Origin: Diatrype stigma
Lineage: Eukaryota > Ascomycota > Sordariomycetes > Xylariales > Diatrypaceae
Reading direction: 5' to 3'
NCBI GenBank assembly: GCA_022225965.2
Contig: JAKJXP020000076.1
Span: forward strand, 173,361-237,360
Length of the DNA stretch: 64,000 nt
The position numbers were made by a program, and so were the translations under genes. The notes beneath the pieces were generated by a model. That model did not search any database. It had not been told where the DNA came from and saw only the letters and a list, made by a program, of their open reading frames with translations. Shown here one piece after another: positions 1 through 11,279 of this stretch (position 1 is the stretch's first letter; each line of letters starts with the position of its first letter).

Positions 1-2122
1 GACAGTCAGGTAGATAGCTGGGTACCTAGATAGGTAAGTAGGTAATGTTGCACCGCATTCTCTCTACACAGTATTCCACTCAGTCCTAACTAAAGGCATA
101 CCAGATAGCTTCGGAGATAACAGACCGACTTTCTTGAAGCATAAAATCAGCCTCTGACAGCAGTCCCCGATGACGACTATGCGTAACAGTCTTCGACATG
201 GACCTGAACTATTTTCCTCTCCTTCCTCAAGCAATAAAGGGCGAGACTGAAAGAGCTGGAGCTCAACCGGTGACTAGGAGGATAGCTGCTGCTGTGGAAC
301 GGGAATGTTAATGCTCGTGCCCGCCCCAGAGTTTAAACTACGAGATCACCTCGTGTTATGCTGGTTGCCAGATGCACTCGTACGTTATGATACAAAGCCC
401 TAGTAATGCACTCTAGCTGTCGCGGGATACGAGGCCACGAATGGTCCGTGTCCATTGCAGGGCCGAGGAATTCTTCGTCAGCCTGGAACGTCCCAGCCGA
501 GCGGCGGCAGTCAGCTTTACGTTAATGAGTATAGGATGGGATCACGAAGCGGTGTTTACGACGTATCTACTAGTTAGACTACGATGTCGGCGAGCGTAGG
601 AACTTGGAAGAGGGGTTCGGGAGACCTTCACGCATTCCCGTGAACGCACTGATCGGCACAGAAAGGTCGGGTCTCGCATATGATGTCTTGCCTCCTGAAG
701 GCTTTACTCCATTCCAGCTATGTAACTACTTTACACAATGCCTGCAGCTGATGTCTGTAGATGCAAACGATTAAAGATTACTGAGATGTGTATAGCGTTG
801 GATCGAGGATCTACCTTGGATGTTGGGCTGGAGGGTCCGGCAAGCCGGGCAGCCCGGGCGGCGCAGCCCTGCCAGGCTACCCACGCAGGCACGTCCAGGC
901 GAAGGGGCGGTTTGGCGGTTTGGGCAACAAGCCACCCGACTGACGTTAACTAATCTTCGATTCAAAGGGGTGGGGGGGCAGGCAGAAACACGTGAAAAAA
1001 GGAGAGCAGTTACGAGGAGTTGGGATGTTTTAAGATTAAGCAAGTGGTCGAGCGAGACACATGTTCCGCTTGCATATTGCTTTCCCTGTCAGTGTCAGCT
1101 GCCTACTGTGCATTGCGTAAGTCAGTATTCGGGTTGCTTATTCAGGCGGGTTGTTTCGATCTTGGTCGTGTGTTCATGCTATAGTACAACCTAAGCTTTA
1201 TGTATTCTGTATGTAGGTATGTGCAACCCACATAGACAACTACTGCTATGCACCATAACTACCTGGGTATGTCACCACAGCTATGTCACCACAACTACAT
1301 ATGTAGGTAGGTACTATGTATGCACCATAATCCCATAGTATGAGGAGCATCCAAAGATAGGGCTTGATAGGGTTATAGGGTTGCGTTTGTGCAATATCCC
1401 ATGCCACGTCCGGCGCCAAGTTCGAGGTGATTGGGTCAGAAGTGGTCAGAACGACGAGAGAATTTCCGTGAAAGCACACACAGCATGCACAAATTGATAA
1501 TTCGATGTAGGTGTGCCTGGTATCTCCAGGTCTGTATGTGCATAGCATGTGCGTATGTATTCTAGTCTGGTCTGATAGCCTGATCCTGATAGTCTGATAG
1601 CATGCCAAGTACCTACACAGACGTCTAAACAGACCACGTAGCTTTACCTATGGAGTATAGACTCTATGGAGTTAGTAGCATCATAACCTGCATGGAGATT
1701 GCCATTGCACCGGCATAAAGAGATCTCGATTACGAAGGAGGGTTGGCTGCCAAGGTTGTCGCTTTCGGATTTCCCTTGTTTTCTGTCCCATTCGAGAATG
1801 CGCAGAGGGACTGGCTGAGGGCTGGTCCTGGTCGTTGGACTGGATAAGGCCTTTAAACCCCCCTGTCGACTACGGACCTGACTAGCAGCGCGGGCGCGAT
1901 TTGATTGGGCTGGGCAGTTGTAGTAGATGTCTGAAGCCGGACCATGGCATCATCGCTAACGCAAGGCCGAACAACCCGAGCGAGACCTTGTTGCAACCTG
2001 GAAGCTGCAACCAAAGCGCCAAAAAACGCACAGAAAACCTGGCGGCCTGGCGACCTGGCGACCTGAGCGGACTAGGGTGGGTTTAGGGGCAGATCACTGG
2101 CGGGGCCCGACCGGCTAGGCCT

Positions 2123-2170
2123 GAGTGGTCCCTGGTGGTTTCTGGTGGTCTCCGGTGGTCTTTAGTGGTC
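2123..2170. repeat. Short 10-bp period tandem repeat (GTGGTC core)
   Basis: Five imperfect copies of a 10-bp unit, each ending in GTGGTC or GTGGTT, follow one another. The variable three or four bases between the cores make this a degenerate minisatellite. It lies in non-coding DNA about 480 bp before the LRR gene start. Confidence 0.7.
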
Positions 2171-2333
2171 TACCGCTAGGCGGAGCTCTAGCTTGAACGT
2201 CCATCCTCATCCAAAGTCCAGAAAAAACCAACATCCCGTCACCAGGCAAAGGAGGAATGAATTCGTTCCTCTTCGCATTTTCCGATAAGATAGTTTTACA
2301 TACTTGTGCATCGGTAGGGATGCATGTGGATTG

Positions 2334-2376
2334 TCCTGCCCTGTCCTGCCTGTCCTGCCTGTCCTGCCTGTCCTGT
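2334..2376. repeat. 9-bp tandem repeat (CTGTCCTGC)n
   Basis: About four near-perfect copies of the 9-mer CTGTCCTGC. In the plus frame it would read Cys-Pro-Ala repeats, but the surrounding frame has no other protein-like character, so it is treated as a non-coding minisatellite about 280 bp upstream of the LRR gene. Confidence 0.75.
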
Positions 2377-2652
2377 TGCTTCTATTCCCTGGAGAACTGA
2401 GCATTGCTTCCTTCAAAAACCCTACGAATCTCCGGTCCCTCCCTTCCAAGGTTTCCTGGGACTAATAACTAGCCATCGCCAATCCCTAAGCAGCTATGCC
2501 ACTGTTCTGAACTTCTCTCTTTTGACTCCCGACTTCAGTCCGTGTTATAATTGCCAGCCGATATCCAATCTCTACACTCTTTTGAATGGGGAATGAGTCT
2601 TTCAATGTCCTAGCATCAGCGATTTTGCTGTCGTAATTGGAGGGTTAAGAGG

Positions 2653-5600
2653 ATGGAGTCTAAGAATGGTGCGACCCAGGCAGTCGAGGGGCTGGAGGTC
2701 CAGAAGAAGGAGAGGCGTGCTTCTTTCCTGAGCACCAAAGCCCTGCGCTCGCTCAGCATTAGTTCCCAAGTGTCGAGTTCTTCGGAAACGGAGGGGTCCT
2801 CGCCGCCCGCAGCGGGAGGGCAGCAGCACCGGAGAAGAACTCTGCTGCGGAAGAGCCGCGTGTCCGGCCCACTAAAAGGCGATCTAGGCCGTCGTCCGTC
2901 TAAGAGCTCTGCAGAAGATGACAGAACATCCACATCGACGAGGCCGACCTCTCCCTCTGGCACAGGCAGTCGAGGGACCAGTATTTCCGGTGATCACATG
3001 AGCGTTCTCAGATTTGGTGCACTCCAGGCGGAGACTTCGATTTTGAAGCACAAGAAGGAGCATTATCTGGTTCTTACGCCCTCGGCCTTGTTTAAGTTCA
3101 AGAGCCGTGCAGCTGCGTTGGAGCAGTTTCCCCAGGCAGCCACACCACTTAGTGCCGTCGAGGGATGGTCGCCCATGGGATCGGCGGTGAGCTCGGTGGT
3201 GGGCTCGTCGAAAGACCTGAAAAGCCTCACAGCTTGCGCCGAGGTCCATGTTCCACTGGACAGGATCGTTTCTGTATTCAACGATGAAGGGACTCGCCCG
3301 TGTTTCGCTATCGAGCTATGGTGGCGGGATCCCAAAGAGGCAACGGCGTTCTCGCGCTTGGAGCTCGACTTTAGCTTTCCCGAAGATCGCGATGACTGGT
3401 TGAAACAGATCAGGCACGCAACTAAGCTTCGATGCAAATCACTCCCGGATGAACGAGCGCCTGCAGACGTCGAATTGATCTTCAAGGCAATGGTAGAATC
3501 GAGACCGAGGCAGAAGGGCTCACAGCTCGAAATCTATCCCGTTATACCACGACGACCCTACACCCGGCTTAGATCGAATTCAGGTGAAAATAAGAAGAAC
3601 TGGCGAGATAACTCGTCTTTTTACCTAGCTTTCAGCAAGAATTTCTGTTATCTCGGGCAGTTTTACAAGTCCGGATCAGGTCACAAGTCGAATCAGAATC
3701 TAGTCCAATTCGGACTAGCAACGCTCTCGAGAGCCAATGCCAGTCTGAATGATGAGAGATTCGACCTCATATTCCGGTAAGCATACCCGCCTCCAAGACG
3801 CTATTATAAGCGATATATCCACGACGCATGTAGTCAGGGGTTACACTCTACCTACGAGCCAGCATTCACCTCCAATTGGACGTCGTGTGGGTAATTATAT
3901 GTTTGGCGAAGTAATTCTGATTTTATATAGCCTACCAATGGACCGGCCCGAACGCCTTGATCTATCTAGCCGACATCATCGGACAATCCTGTCGAAGCTT
4001 TTCAAAGCCGATACCTATCTGAAGCCAGCGTGGCCCCTATGGACACGACGGGAAGTGTTCTTTATCGATGGGGAGTCGCAGCCGATCTACCTGCCCGAGG
4101 GAGAAGATTACGGTGGTTTCAAACGAACCCTCGAAGCATTCCTCGAGGGATACCGTTGTGCGGATGTCAATTGGACTGTAAACTGGGAGGATGTGCGATA
4201 CCAGCCGGAGTTTCGACTTTTGCCGCCTACCCACCAGGAACAATACTCCGCATATCAACTACTAGCGGTCTTTCGTGCTCTGAGATACAATGACTTCTTC
4301 AAATCACTGTCCTTTCGCAACATCGACTTCTCCAATCTATCCTGGGCATCCGACAACAGCAAACGCATGGAGTCTACAGCATGGATATCTCGAACAGGTT
4401 CGTTGGCATGAGAATATGTGAGCCTCTAATGTAAGAAATCCCAACTGACCTCCGCCTAGGAAAGCGAAGCTTGACTCGGGCCGAATTCGAGATAGTAGAG
4501 AGCTCTTCAGTCCTCTTTCAAGAGATTGTGGCTATGCTACTCGGGTCAGAGTCGGTGAAACATCTCGATTTAAGAAATGTCCTCAGAAACCCCCAGGCAC
4601 CCCCTATCCGAGCTGACGAATCTCCTCATTCGCCGTCGAGGCGAATCTGCGAAGTCGTCCCCCCAATAGTGCTTCTGTGGAAATCTCTACAGAGTCGGTG
4701 CAACTCCGTAGATCTAAGTGGCAACCCATTTGGGCCCACAGATGTTTCGGGTATCTGTAGGTACCTGCAGCTATCTCGTGACGACTTGTGCTAACATTCA
4801 TACAGCTCGTATTTTGCAAAACCGCCCAGGATTTCTCAAATCTCTTTCGTGTTCCCACTGTCAAATCGATGAGAATGGGCTTCAACTGCTTTGTGAGGGT
4901 TTGCAGGAACAGAGATCCAGTCTGGAGGTGCTCGACCTCTCCCATAATACAGGGCGCATAGACTCGACTACACTATCAGAGACACTTGATGGAGCCAGTA
5001 AACTACGGCGGCTCAACCTCGCTTATTCGATCAAAGGCTCTCCAGAGGTGCCTCTGTTTCGTCCTTGGAATACAAGCACATCGTTCGACCCATGGCGGCT
5101 GGAGCAGATCAATTTGTCCGGGTGGAAGGTGAGTTGTTTGTTTCCAGCTCTATGTCATATCTTCTAACGGGGAGACACAGATGAACTTCGATACGCTTGC
5201 TGCAATCCTGAAGTACCTGGAACTTGACGAATCACACGGTCTGCGCCACCTCGTGCTGAACAACTGTGGGCTTTCTGGCGATATGGCCACTGCGCTTCTC
5301 TGCAGGCTCGGCGGAGGTAGAGATATTAGCTTATTCCTGAACGAGAACTCGCTTGAAATGGGTTCGATGGATTGGATTGATCTAATTGAAGGGAACGAAG
5401 CTCCGCGTGTGCTACATCTCGATATGATACAATTTCAACACCAGCACAACTTCCATCGACTCATCACCGCACTTACTCGCAATAAGACGATCGAATTTCT
5501 CAGCATGGTTGGAACAGGCCCACCTACTGGAGCGAACGCAGAGATGTCGGAAGTTCTCTTCGATTTCTTCAAGCTTAACGACACCTTGAAATACCTGGAC

Positions 5601-6614
5601 TTTTCAGGGTATAGCGGCAAATTGGAAGAAAGTCAGATGGGATGGAGTCTCTCAGGGGCTATAAGTGGGCTCATGCAAAACCGTTCGCTCCTCCAACTCC
5701 GTATACGAAACCACGATCTGGGCGCTGCTGAGGATGTGACGGAGATGTGTCGCGTCTTGGCTATCAACGAGGGGCTTGTCATGCTTGATTGCCAGAACAA
5801 CAATTTCAACCCCAGCCAGTTCGCGAACCTCGTAACTGCGCTGAACAGCAACCATCGACTCATATCGTTCCCGTGGTCAGATGCGGATCGCGATTACGCT
5901 CTCCATGCCGAGAGACGGCGGTTCATGAGAACGTTGGCCCAACCTGGCAAACCACCTCCGCTTACGTTGTCGAAATCCGCGGAGCACCGTCTCGATGGGG
6001 TGCTGAAAACGCTCAAAACGCAATGGGAAGCTGAGGCCAAGAAAGTCAACGAGATCATCCGGAGGAACCGGGGCAACGTCGCGAACCACCTAATCGAGTT
6101 CGAGAGCGAGTTCATCGACGCCTGGGAAGACGCGAGCCTTTCCGCCTGGCTCTCGCCACGGCCGAAGGTGCCCCCCGGCCCCCATGGCCTCGGTCACGGC
6201 CACAGTTACAGCAACAGCGAGGATCGGAACCGCTTCTCTGTATTGTCGGTAGATACGCGCTCGAGCGCCCCTTCCCCGAGCCCATCAATCCCGTCCATCA
6301 ACTTAAATCTGGGCCCGCCGTACGGCGCCTCTGATCCGGCCCTGGGCAGTGGCGGTGGCGGTGGCGGCGGCGGCGGTAGCAGCACCACCTACACAATCGA
6401 GGAGGAGTCCTCCAACGCGTCGGATCGCACGTCCCTATACATGATGATGCCGCACCACTCCGCCACGTTTCTGCAGGATGGCGCTAACGGCACCAATGCC
6501 AACGGGTCTGTCACTTCGCTCACGGGCTCGACAACCGCGAAGGTCCTCCAGCCCTCCAACACCATCACTACCAGCAACAACGTGGATGATACCCTGACGC
6601 TGGATACCTGGTAA
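2653..6614 (+). CDS. PH domain plus leucine-rich-repeat protein (CARMIL-like architecture)
   Basis: Five exons: 2653-3776, 3931-4397, 4460-4756, 4806-5128 and 5181-6614 (introns of 154, 62, 49 and 52 nt, all GT-AG and in phase), giving about 1214 aa. Residues 1-115 are basic, Ser/Thr-rich and probably disordered. About 116-256 look like a pleckstrin-homology domain, with a beta-rich stretch around HYLVLTPSALFKFK and a closing amphipathic helix (DRDDWLKQIRHATK). From about 500 to 970 come degenerate LRRs (LRHLVLNNCGLS, LKYLDFSGYSG, LLQLRIRNHDL). A helical, charged segment follows at about 1000-1062, then a low-complexity tail with nine or ten glycines near 1127-1138. PH plus LRR proteins of this shape act as membrane- or actin-associated scaffolds in other eukaryotes (CARMIL family); that role is inference here. 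The start is the first in-frame ATG, and no signal peptide is seen. The gene is intact, with no sign of RIP. Confidence 0.85.
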
Positions 6615-6801
6615 GGCAAGGCTAGGTAGGCAGCTGACCAGGGAGATGCCATGCTGAGAGTGTCTTCGCCTTGGGTTGGTTGTGCCTTTCTCTCATTTTC
6701 CGTCTTCCTACGACCACATTCGTCAATATGCGAACTGTGGTGTACGTACGACCTCGGCCGTCTGTCTCTACTTTCCTTCCTTGTTTATATCTCCTTGCTG
6801 G

Positions 6802-6857
6802 TTTTTGGTTTTGGTTTTGGTTTTGGTTCTGGTTCTGGTTCTGGTTCTGGTCTTGGT
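6802..6857. repeat. Hexanucleotide microsatellite (GGTTTT)n-(GGTTCT)n
   Basis: About four GGTTTT units run directly into four GGTTCT units and then decay into GGTCTT GGTCAG. All three plus frames stay open through it (Phe-Gly, Ser-Gly or Phe-Trp repeats), which creates spurious overlapping ORFs. It lies about 190 bp after the LRR stop codon, probably in the 3' UTR or just beyond. Confidence 0.85.
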
Positions 6858-7286
6858 CAGGGCATTCAAAGGTCGGTCGGTCAGCGGAGCGTTCCTGGCG
6901 CCGGAAAGGAGAGATCTCTGCATATATAGTGATACCCCCTAGTTAGGTAACAGAGGGATGTACTTTGTGTGGAATTATCATCATCATTATCATGGATTAT
7001 TAGGCTTGAATGATTGATTGACAGAATACATAATGTTTTTGCAATTCTCCTGTTTGTCCTTCTTGAAGTGAAATGTATGCCTAGTGATCACCGCGGGCTC
7101 GCACGCTATAACCTGATGCTCCCTAGTTATGTAGTCGGATCTGTATATAGAGAAGTGATTAATGCAATGTCGAAGGAGGAAAGGCGTCTTCTTGCGGATC
7201 TACAAATCACTTTCGGATCAACGGCAACGAGCGGTATTGTGGAAGAACGTAGTATTGGGTGGAGCGTGAGCCCCCGCCTAGCTAAG

Positions 7287-7474
7287 TAGCAGCGGCCCAG
7301 CAGCAGCGAAGCTGCTGTTGCCCGCGTGTGACGATATGCCCGGGGGGCGATATGCCAAAGGGGCAGTAGCGAAGCTGCTGCTGCCGGGCAGAACGGAACG
7401 GAACGGCACCGGCAGCGCTGCTGCCAGCCTGGTGCCCGGAAGCGGGACGGCATCGGCAGCGCTGTTGCCAGCGG
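7287..7474. repeat. GC-rich block of consecutive short hairpins
   Basis: Four inverted-repeat cores lie in under 200 bp: CAGCAGC-GAA-GCTGCTG near 7300-7316, GCAGTAGC-GAA-GCTGCTGC near 7366-7384, and two GGCAGCGCTG(C/T)TGCC palindromes near 7410 and 7456. The cores share the AGC/GCT triplet, so they may derive from one another. No reading frame or known family was recognised. It could be a decayed small mobile element or a folded-DNA hotspot. Confidence 0.5.
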
Positions 7475-8057
7475 CTTACGTACGTACGACGAAGGTTAGC
7501 TAGGGGCAGCCCACGTCGGTATATATAAAGCAAAACCTGTAGATAACCCCCCTAGTGATATCCCGGTTTTGTGCCTCCACCCTCGGTTGCTTGAGTGGGA
7601 CGGCGGGCGGGCGAACGAAAGCAGCTGACGAGCCGGAAGTTGTTGTTGCGTTGTTGTTGTTGTAGAAGGAAGGGTTTGGAAGGTGGATCCTTCTGGACCT
7701 GTAGACTATTTATATTAGACCGCCCCTATTGTGAGTGCGTCAACTACTAACTGACGCCTGAGTAGATATGACTGCCGACTTGCAAGATTCACCTTTCCCT
7801 ACCCTACCCTACCTTTTGTCCTAGACTTCCAGGGTCTCTTGTTGAGCTTTGCTAGATTTGCAGTATCCCATTTTGGCAGCTGTTATCACCAATACCACTA
7901 TCGCCATTACCTAGGATCGTCACCCAGAGCTGGTTGGTAACGCTGCTGGAATCTTCTCGGCGACTTTACTTAAACTTTTATGACAAGGCTTTTTTATGTT
8001 AATCACATTACTTTTAGCAAAGTGAATACACTTGCTAATAGCAGGCCATATAATACA

Positions 8058-8065
8058 TTTATTAC
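8058..8065. repeat. Target-site duplication TTTATTAC, left copy
   Basis: The eight bases immediately before the left terminal inverted repeat at 8066 are identical to the eight bases immediately after the right repeat (39017-39024). An 8-10 bp duplication is the size expected for Mutator-like elements. This pair shows that the whole 31-kb island went in at one position. Confidence 0.85.
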
Positions 8066-8106
8066 GAGTATTCCTATTCACACCTTAGTTTTCACACCTT
8101 AGTTTT
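8066..8106 (+). repeat. Left terminal inverted repeat of the MULE
   Basis: It begins GAGTATTCCTATTCAC and pairs with the reverse complement of the right end (GAATACTCCTATTCAT). Both ends carry a second-level repeat: the motif ACCTTAGTTT occurs twice in tandem, 13-14 bp apart. Differences between the two ends in the paired part are mainly C/T and G/A transitions. Confidence 0.85.
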
Positions 8107-8939
8107 CCAATGGCAAATGGTAACGCTCCGTTCAAATGCGCTGTTACTTTCTTGTATTTATTACCTCCTTACGAATAACCTTATAATAACATAATTTATA
8201 AAAGATATTTTTTATATTAATTAATTTATATACAAATTCGGTAATTCCCGAAGTCCGATTAATTTTGCGATTTGTTTTAATAAAGTAACGTATAAATAAA
8301 GTATAAAAATAAAAGGCTGTTAATTATTAATATAATAATCGCAAGTTATACCTAAAAAACTTTTTCCGGGATGCCTTAAAATTAATATTTAATTCATTAT
8401 AACTTAATAAATATTACCTAAATACCAGCGCATTATTCATTATAATTATAAAGCCTTATAATATTAAAAAAAAACTAAAATATAAATAATATAACAATTT
8501 AAGAACTTTATAAAATACTTTAATAATATAATAATATTTAATTATATAATTATTATATTCAATTTCGTATTAATTAAAGCAATTAATTAATATAAAAAAC
8601 GTATTATATTTCTTAAAAACGAAAAACTAAATTTTTTATTTAATAGTTTAGGCTAATATTAAGGGCTTAATAATAATAACGACGTTCTTTTTTTTATTAT
8701 TCTTTAAAATTACGGCAAAATATAACATTTTTATTACAAAATTAATTCTTTTTAAAAGGAATTATATTAATTAAATAAAATACGACGTTTATTTTATTAT
8801 TTTTAATACGATAACTTAATTAAAAACCTTATTTTTCTGCGTAATTAATAAAGCTAAGCGCTTATTAAGCCGAATTCGAAATTCGATTACTTTAATAAAT
8901 ACTACCACAATATAATTCCCAACGTCCTTTATAGCTGCC

Positions 8940-9090
8940 GTTCGAATTGCCGCGAGAAATTCCGTAAAGGATACCGTTCGGATTGCCCGTAATCGTAAGC
9001 TTCGTTTTACCGCAAAAAATACCGCCGGGGTTGCTACCGGAATTACCGCCGGGGCTGCCCGTAATCGTAAGCTTTGCTTGGTATTAATGG
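8940..9090 (-). repeat. Duplicated KLTITG-G/N-rich segment in the MULE transposase C-terminus
   Basis: Two imperfect copies of a roughly 75-bp unit, each containing GCCCGTAATCGTAAGCTT on the plus strand, lie in tandem. On the minus strand both read KLTITG followed by a Gly/Asn/Ser-rich stretch. This segment keeps more CpG and GC than its surroundings. It is a low-complexity tail of the transposase reading frame. Confidence 0.55.
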
Positions 9091-10929
9091 ATTGCTTTCG
9101 GATAATAATAACGACGCGTTTCCGTTTCGGCTACGGACGCCTTTTTTCGTTCTTTTTTATTAAAACCTATTACGCCGTTATAAAGAAATAAGCCTTTCGC
9201 CGCGTTTATTAAAACGGCCGCCGGCAATAAATAGTTTCGATTATTTTATACATTTAATTGCTTAATTAATTGTAACTGCCGTATTTATATCCGGTTATTC
9301 TTTCGCTTTAACGAAATAAAAATCGAAAATTACAAATACGGATTCGTTCTTTATAAGGTTTCTTTAATAATATTAAAAGTTATTAATTTTATTTACCCTT
9401 AATTATTTTACCTTTAAATATTCTTTCGTAAAATGGATCTTTTTATATATTACATAAAAACAAGGAATTTCGTATCGCATAATTATATTATCGTAAATAT
9501 AATAACAAACGCTTAAATCAAGTTCCTTAGGGCTTTTTTTCGTCGAAAGCATGCTACGAACGGAAAAATACGAAGCATTTAAGGCCTTTAAATATTTAAT
9601 AAAAACCTATATAAAAACGTTTTTAAGCCAAAACCTTCTTATTTAATTCCGTTTAATTTTTATACGTTTATCGGATACCTAAACTTCGTAATCTTTTTCT
9701 TAATTTTCGAAAAATTATTCGAGGCTTATAATAAACTTCAGCAAATCCGATTTTTTATCGAGAATATAATTTTTTAATGCCTTATAATTGGTTTTTATAA
9801 GTAACGTTATTTTTATTCCGAAATTAAGGTTTCGATTAATATAATATAAAGCCTATTGCCGGCAATAAGGGAACTAGGTTTTATATAAATAATTTAAAAT
9901 AAAAGGCTAATATTTTTCGAAGGTATTAATAATAAGGTCCCAAACGAAAATAAAGCCATTCCGGTTATCGGTATATAAGAAAAGCTATTATAAAATAAAA
10001 AGGGTTTTTTTCGTAAGGGGTAAGTTATTTTTTAAATCGACATTTATTATGCCCCTTATTTATATCGCTTTATTAAAGTTACGTAAAAATAAGGCTTTTT
10101 TTCGGATAAAGTTATATTTATCGCCATTTATATTAACGACTTTTATTTCTCGTTTAAAGGGGGTTTTAATTTATTTACGGCTTATATTCGTAATTACGTT
10201 CTTATTAATGTAAAAAATATAAATTTATAACTTCGTATTAAGAAAGGCTTCGGAAATAGCTTTTTTTATTTTTTAATTAAAATCCGTAATATATACTAAA
10301 AGCGGTAACATTTTAATCCGTTATTAAAGCCGCTTTAAGCAGTTTAATATCCATTAATAGAAATCGAAGGTTTCGTTAAAGATTAAGGCGAAGACGCGGT
10401 TAAATATAAACCCCATATTCGTTTGGCCGGTATAATTAAAAAAAAGCATATTAAACTTATTCGTTTTATACGTATTATTTATATTAAATACCTTTAGGAA
10501 TTGCTTTTATATGTTTACGTAATAAGGGGTAATTTAAAAAATCGTTACCGAACGATTAGTATTAGGATTATTATCCTTTTATTTAATTTCGTAAAGATAA
10601 TTCTTATTCCAAAAGCGTTAAACGAATACCTATATAGCGGTAAAGCCGCGACGTAATTGCTTCTTTATTTTTTTTCGGATATTATTAATATTTTTAAACG
10701 AAGATCTTTTTTTTTTCGGATAAATTTTCGGATTTACCGCCGAAATTCTCGTAAATAAAACGCATTATTAATTATTAAAGCTTTAATTAATCGATAACTT
10801 TCCTTATTCATCCGGCGGTAATAAAAGTATATTTCCATTTTAAAAATCCGCCCGTAATTGTATTAAAAAAGGTTGCGTTAATTGTTTATATATATCTTAA
10901 ACGATTATTTCCAGCCTAACAATTATAAT

Positions 10930-10934
10930 CGTAT
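10930..10934. repeat. Target-site duplication CGTAT, left copy (outer gypsy element)
   Basis: The five bases directly before the left LTR match the five directly after the right LTR (38353-38357). A 5-bp duplication is normal for Ty3/gypsy integrases. The site lies inside the MULE transposase gene. Confidence 0.85.
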
Positions 10935-11145
10935 TATAAAGATATGGCTTTTGCTTAAGGGGCTTATTACATAAGCGGCACGTAATCGGCGACTAAACGC
11001 CGTATTAAAGGCTAGGATTTATAAAAAAAACTTTATATATTTTTAGGAATTATAATTAAAAATAATTTTATATATCTTTTTTTAAAATAACTTTATTTAC
11101 GTTTAATTATTACGTTATTAACTTTTAGTTATTTATATTTTTATA
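10935..11145 (+). repeat. 5' LTR of gypsy 1
   Basis: It begins TATAAAGATATGGCTTTT (TG changed to TA, consistent with RIP) and ends in CTTATA-type sequence where CTTACA is expected. It aligns along its full length to 38141-38352; differences are mostly transitions plus a one-base length change in a T-run. Confidence 0.85.
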
Positions 11146-11279
11146 ATTTTATAATTTTTTATTCGATATTTAATGCAATAATTAATATAAATAAAGCCAA
11201 TTGCAGCTTTCGAAATAAAACGGTTATAACGGACGATATAAAAAAAGATTTTTAACGTTAAATCGCTGCCGAATCGGGT

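Larger units (their letters stand above)
1..2652. other. Intergenic region upstream of the LRR gene
   Basis: No convincing gene was found on either strand. The open frames here are short, overlap one another on opposite strands and show no recognisable domain. The segment has normal GC content and no RIP signature. It contains scattered TAGGTA/TACCTA-type motifs (for example about 8-55 and 1212-1320) and two short tandem repeats listed separately. The last few hundred bases before 2653 should include the promoter and 5' UTR of the LRR gene, but no core promoter element could be assigned. Confidence 0.6.
6615..8057. other. Intergenic region between the LRR gene and the MULE island
   Basis: Contains the presumed 3' UTR of the LRR gene, a hexanucleotide microsatellite, a GC-rich hairpin block and a GTT-rich stretch near 7640-7665. 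The short open frames in it are produced by the repeats. Base composition is normal up to about 7950 and becomes AT-richer only in the last hundred bases before the transposon target site. No gene is supported. Confidence 0.6.
8892..10934 (-). pseudogene. MULE transposase, C-terminal part (RIP-damaged)
   Basis: Minus-strand frames continue the transposase begun at 38708 after the gypsy insertion is removed. Near 10449-10485 the reading includes NTYKTNKFNM, matching the DxTYKTN(R/K)FNMPL signature around the first catalytic Asp of MULE transposases; here the Asp codon has become Asn, a G-to-A change typical of RIP. Further on, FNRVFALIFNETFDFYQWIL-like text fits the following conserved block. 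Many stops (mostly TAA where CAA is expected) interrupt the frame. The end is Gly/Asn-rich with a duplicated KLTITG motif, closing at a stop near 8892. It is not functional. Confidence 0.75.

Noticed and set aside
738..1194. Overlapping plus and minus open frames of 70-124 codons
   Set aside because: They overlap on opposite strands, share no domain, and one reads through a G-rich stretch. They look like chance ORFs in GC-rich intergenic DNA.
6651..6946. Three overlapping plus-strand ORFs with Phe-Gly, Ser-Gly or Phe-Trp repeats
   Set aside because: All arise from the GGTTTT/GGTTCT microsatellite, which keeps every frame open. They lie in the 3' flank of the LRR gene.
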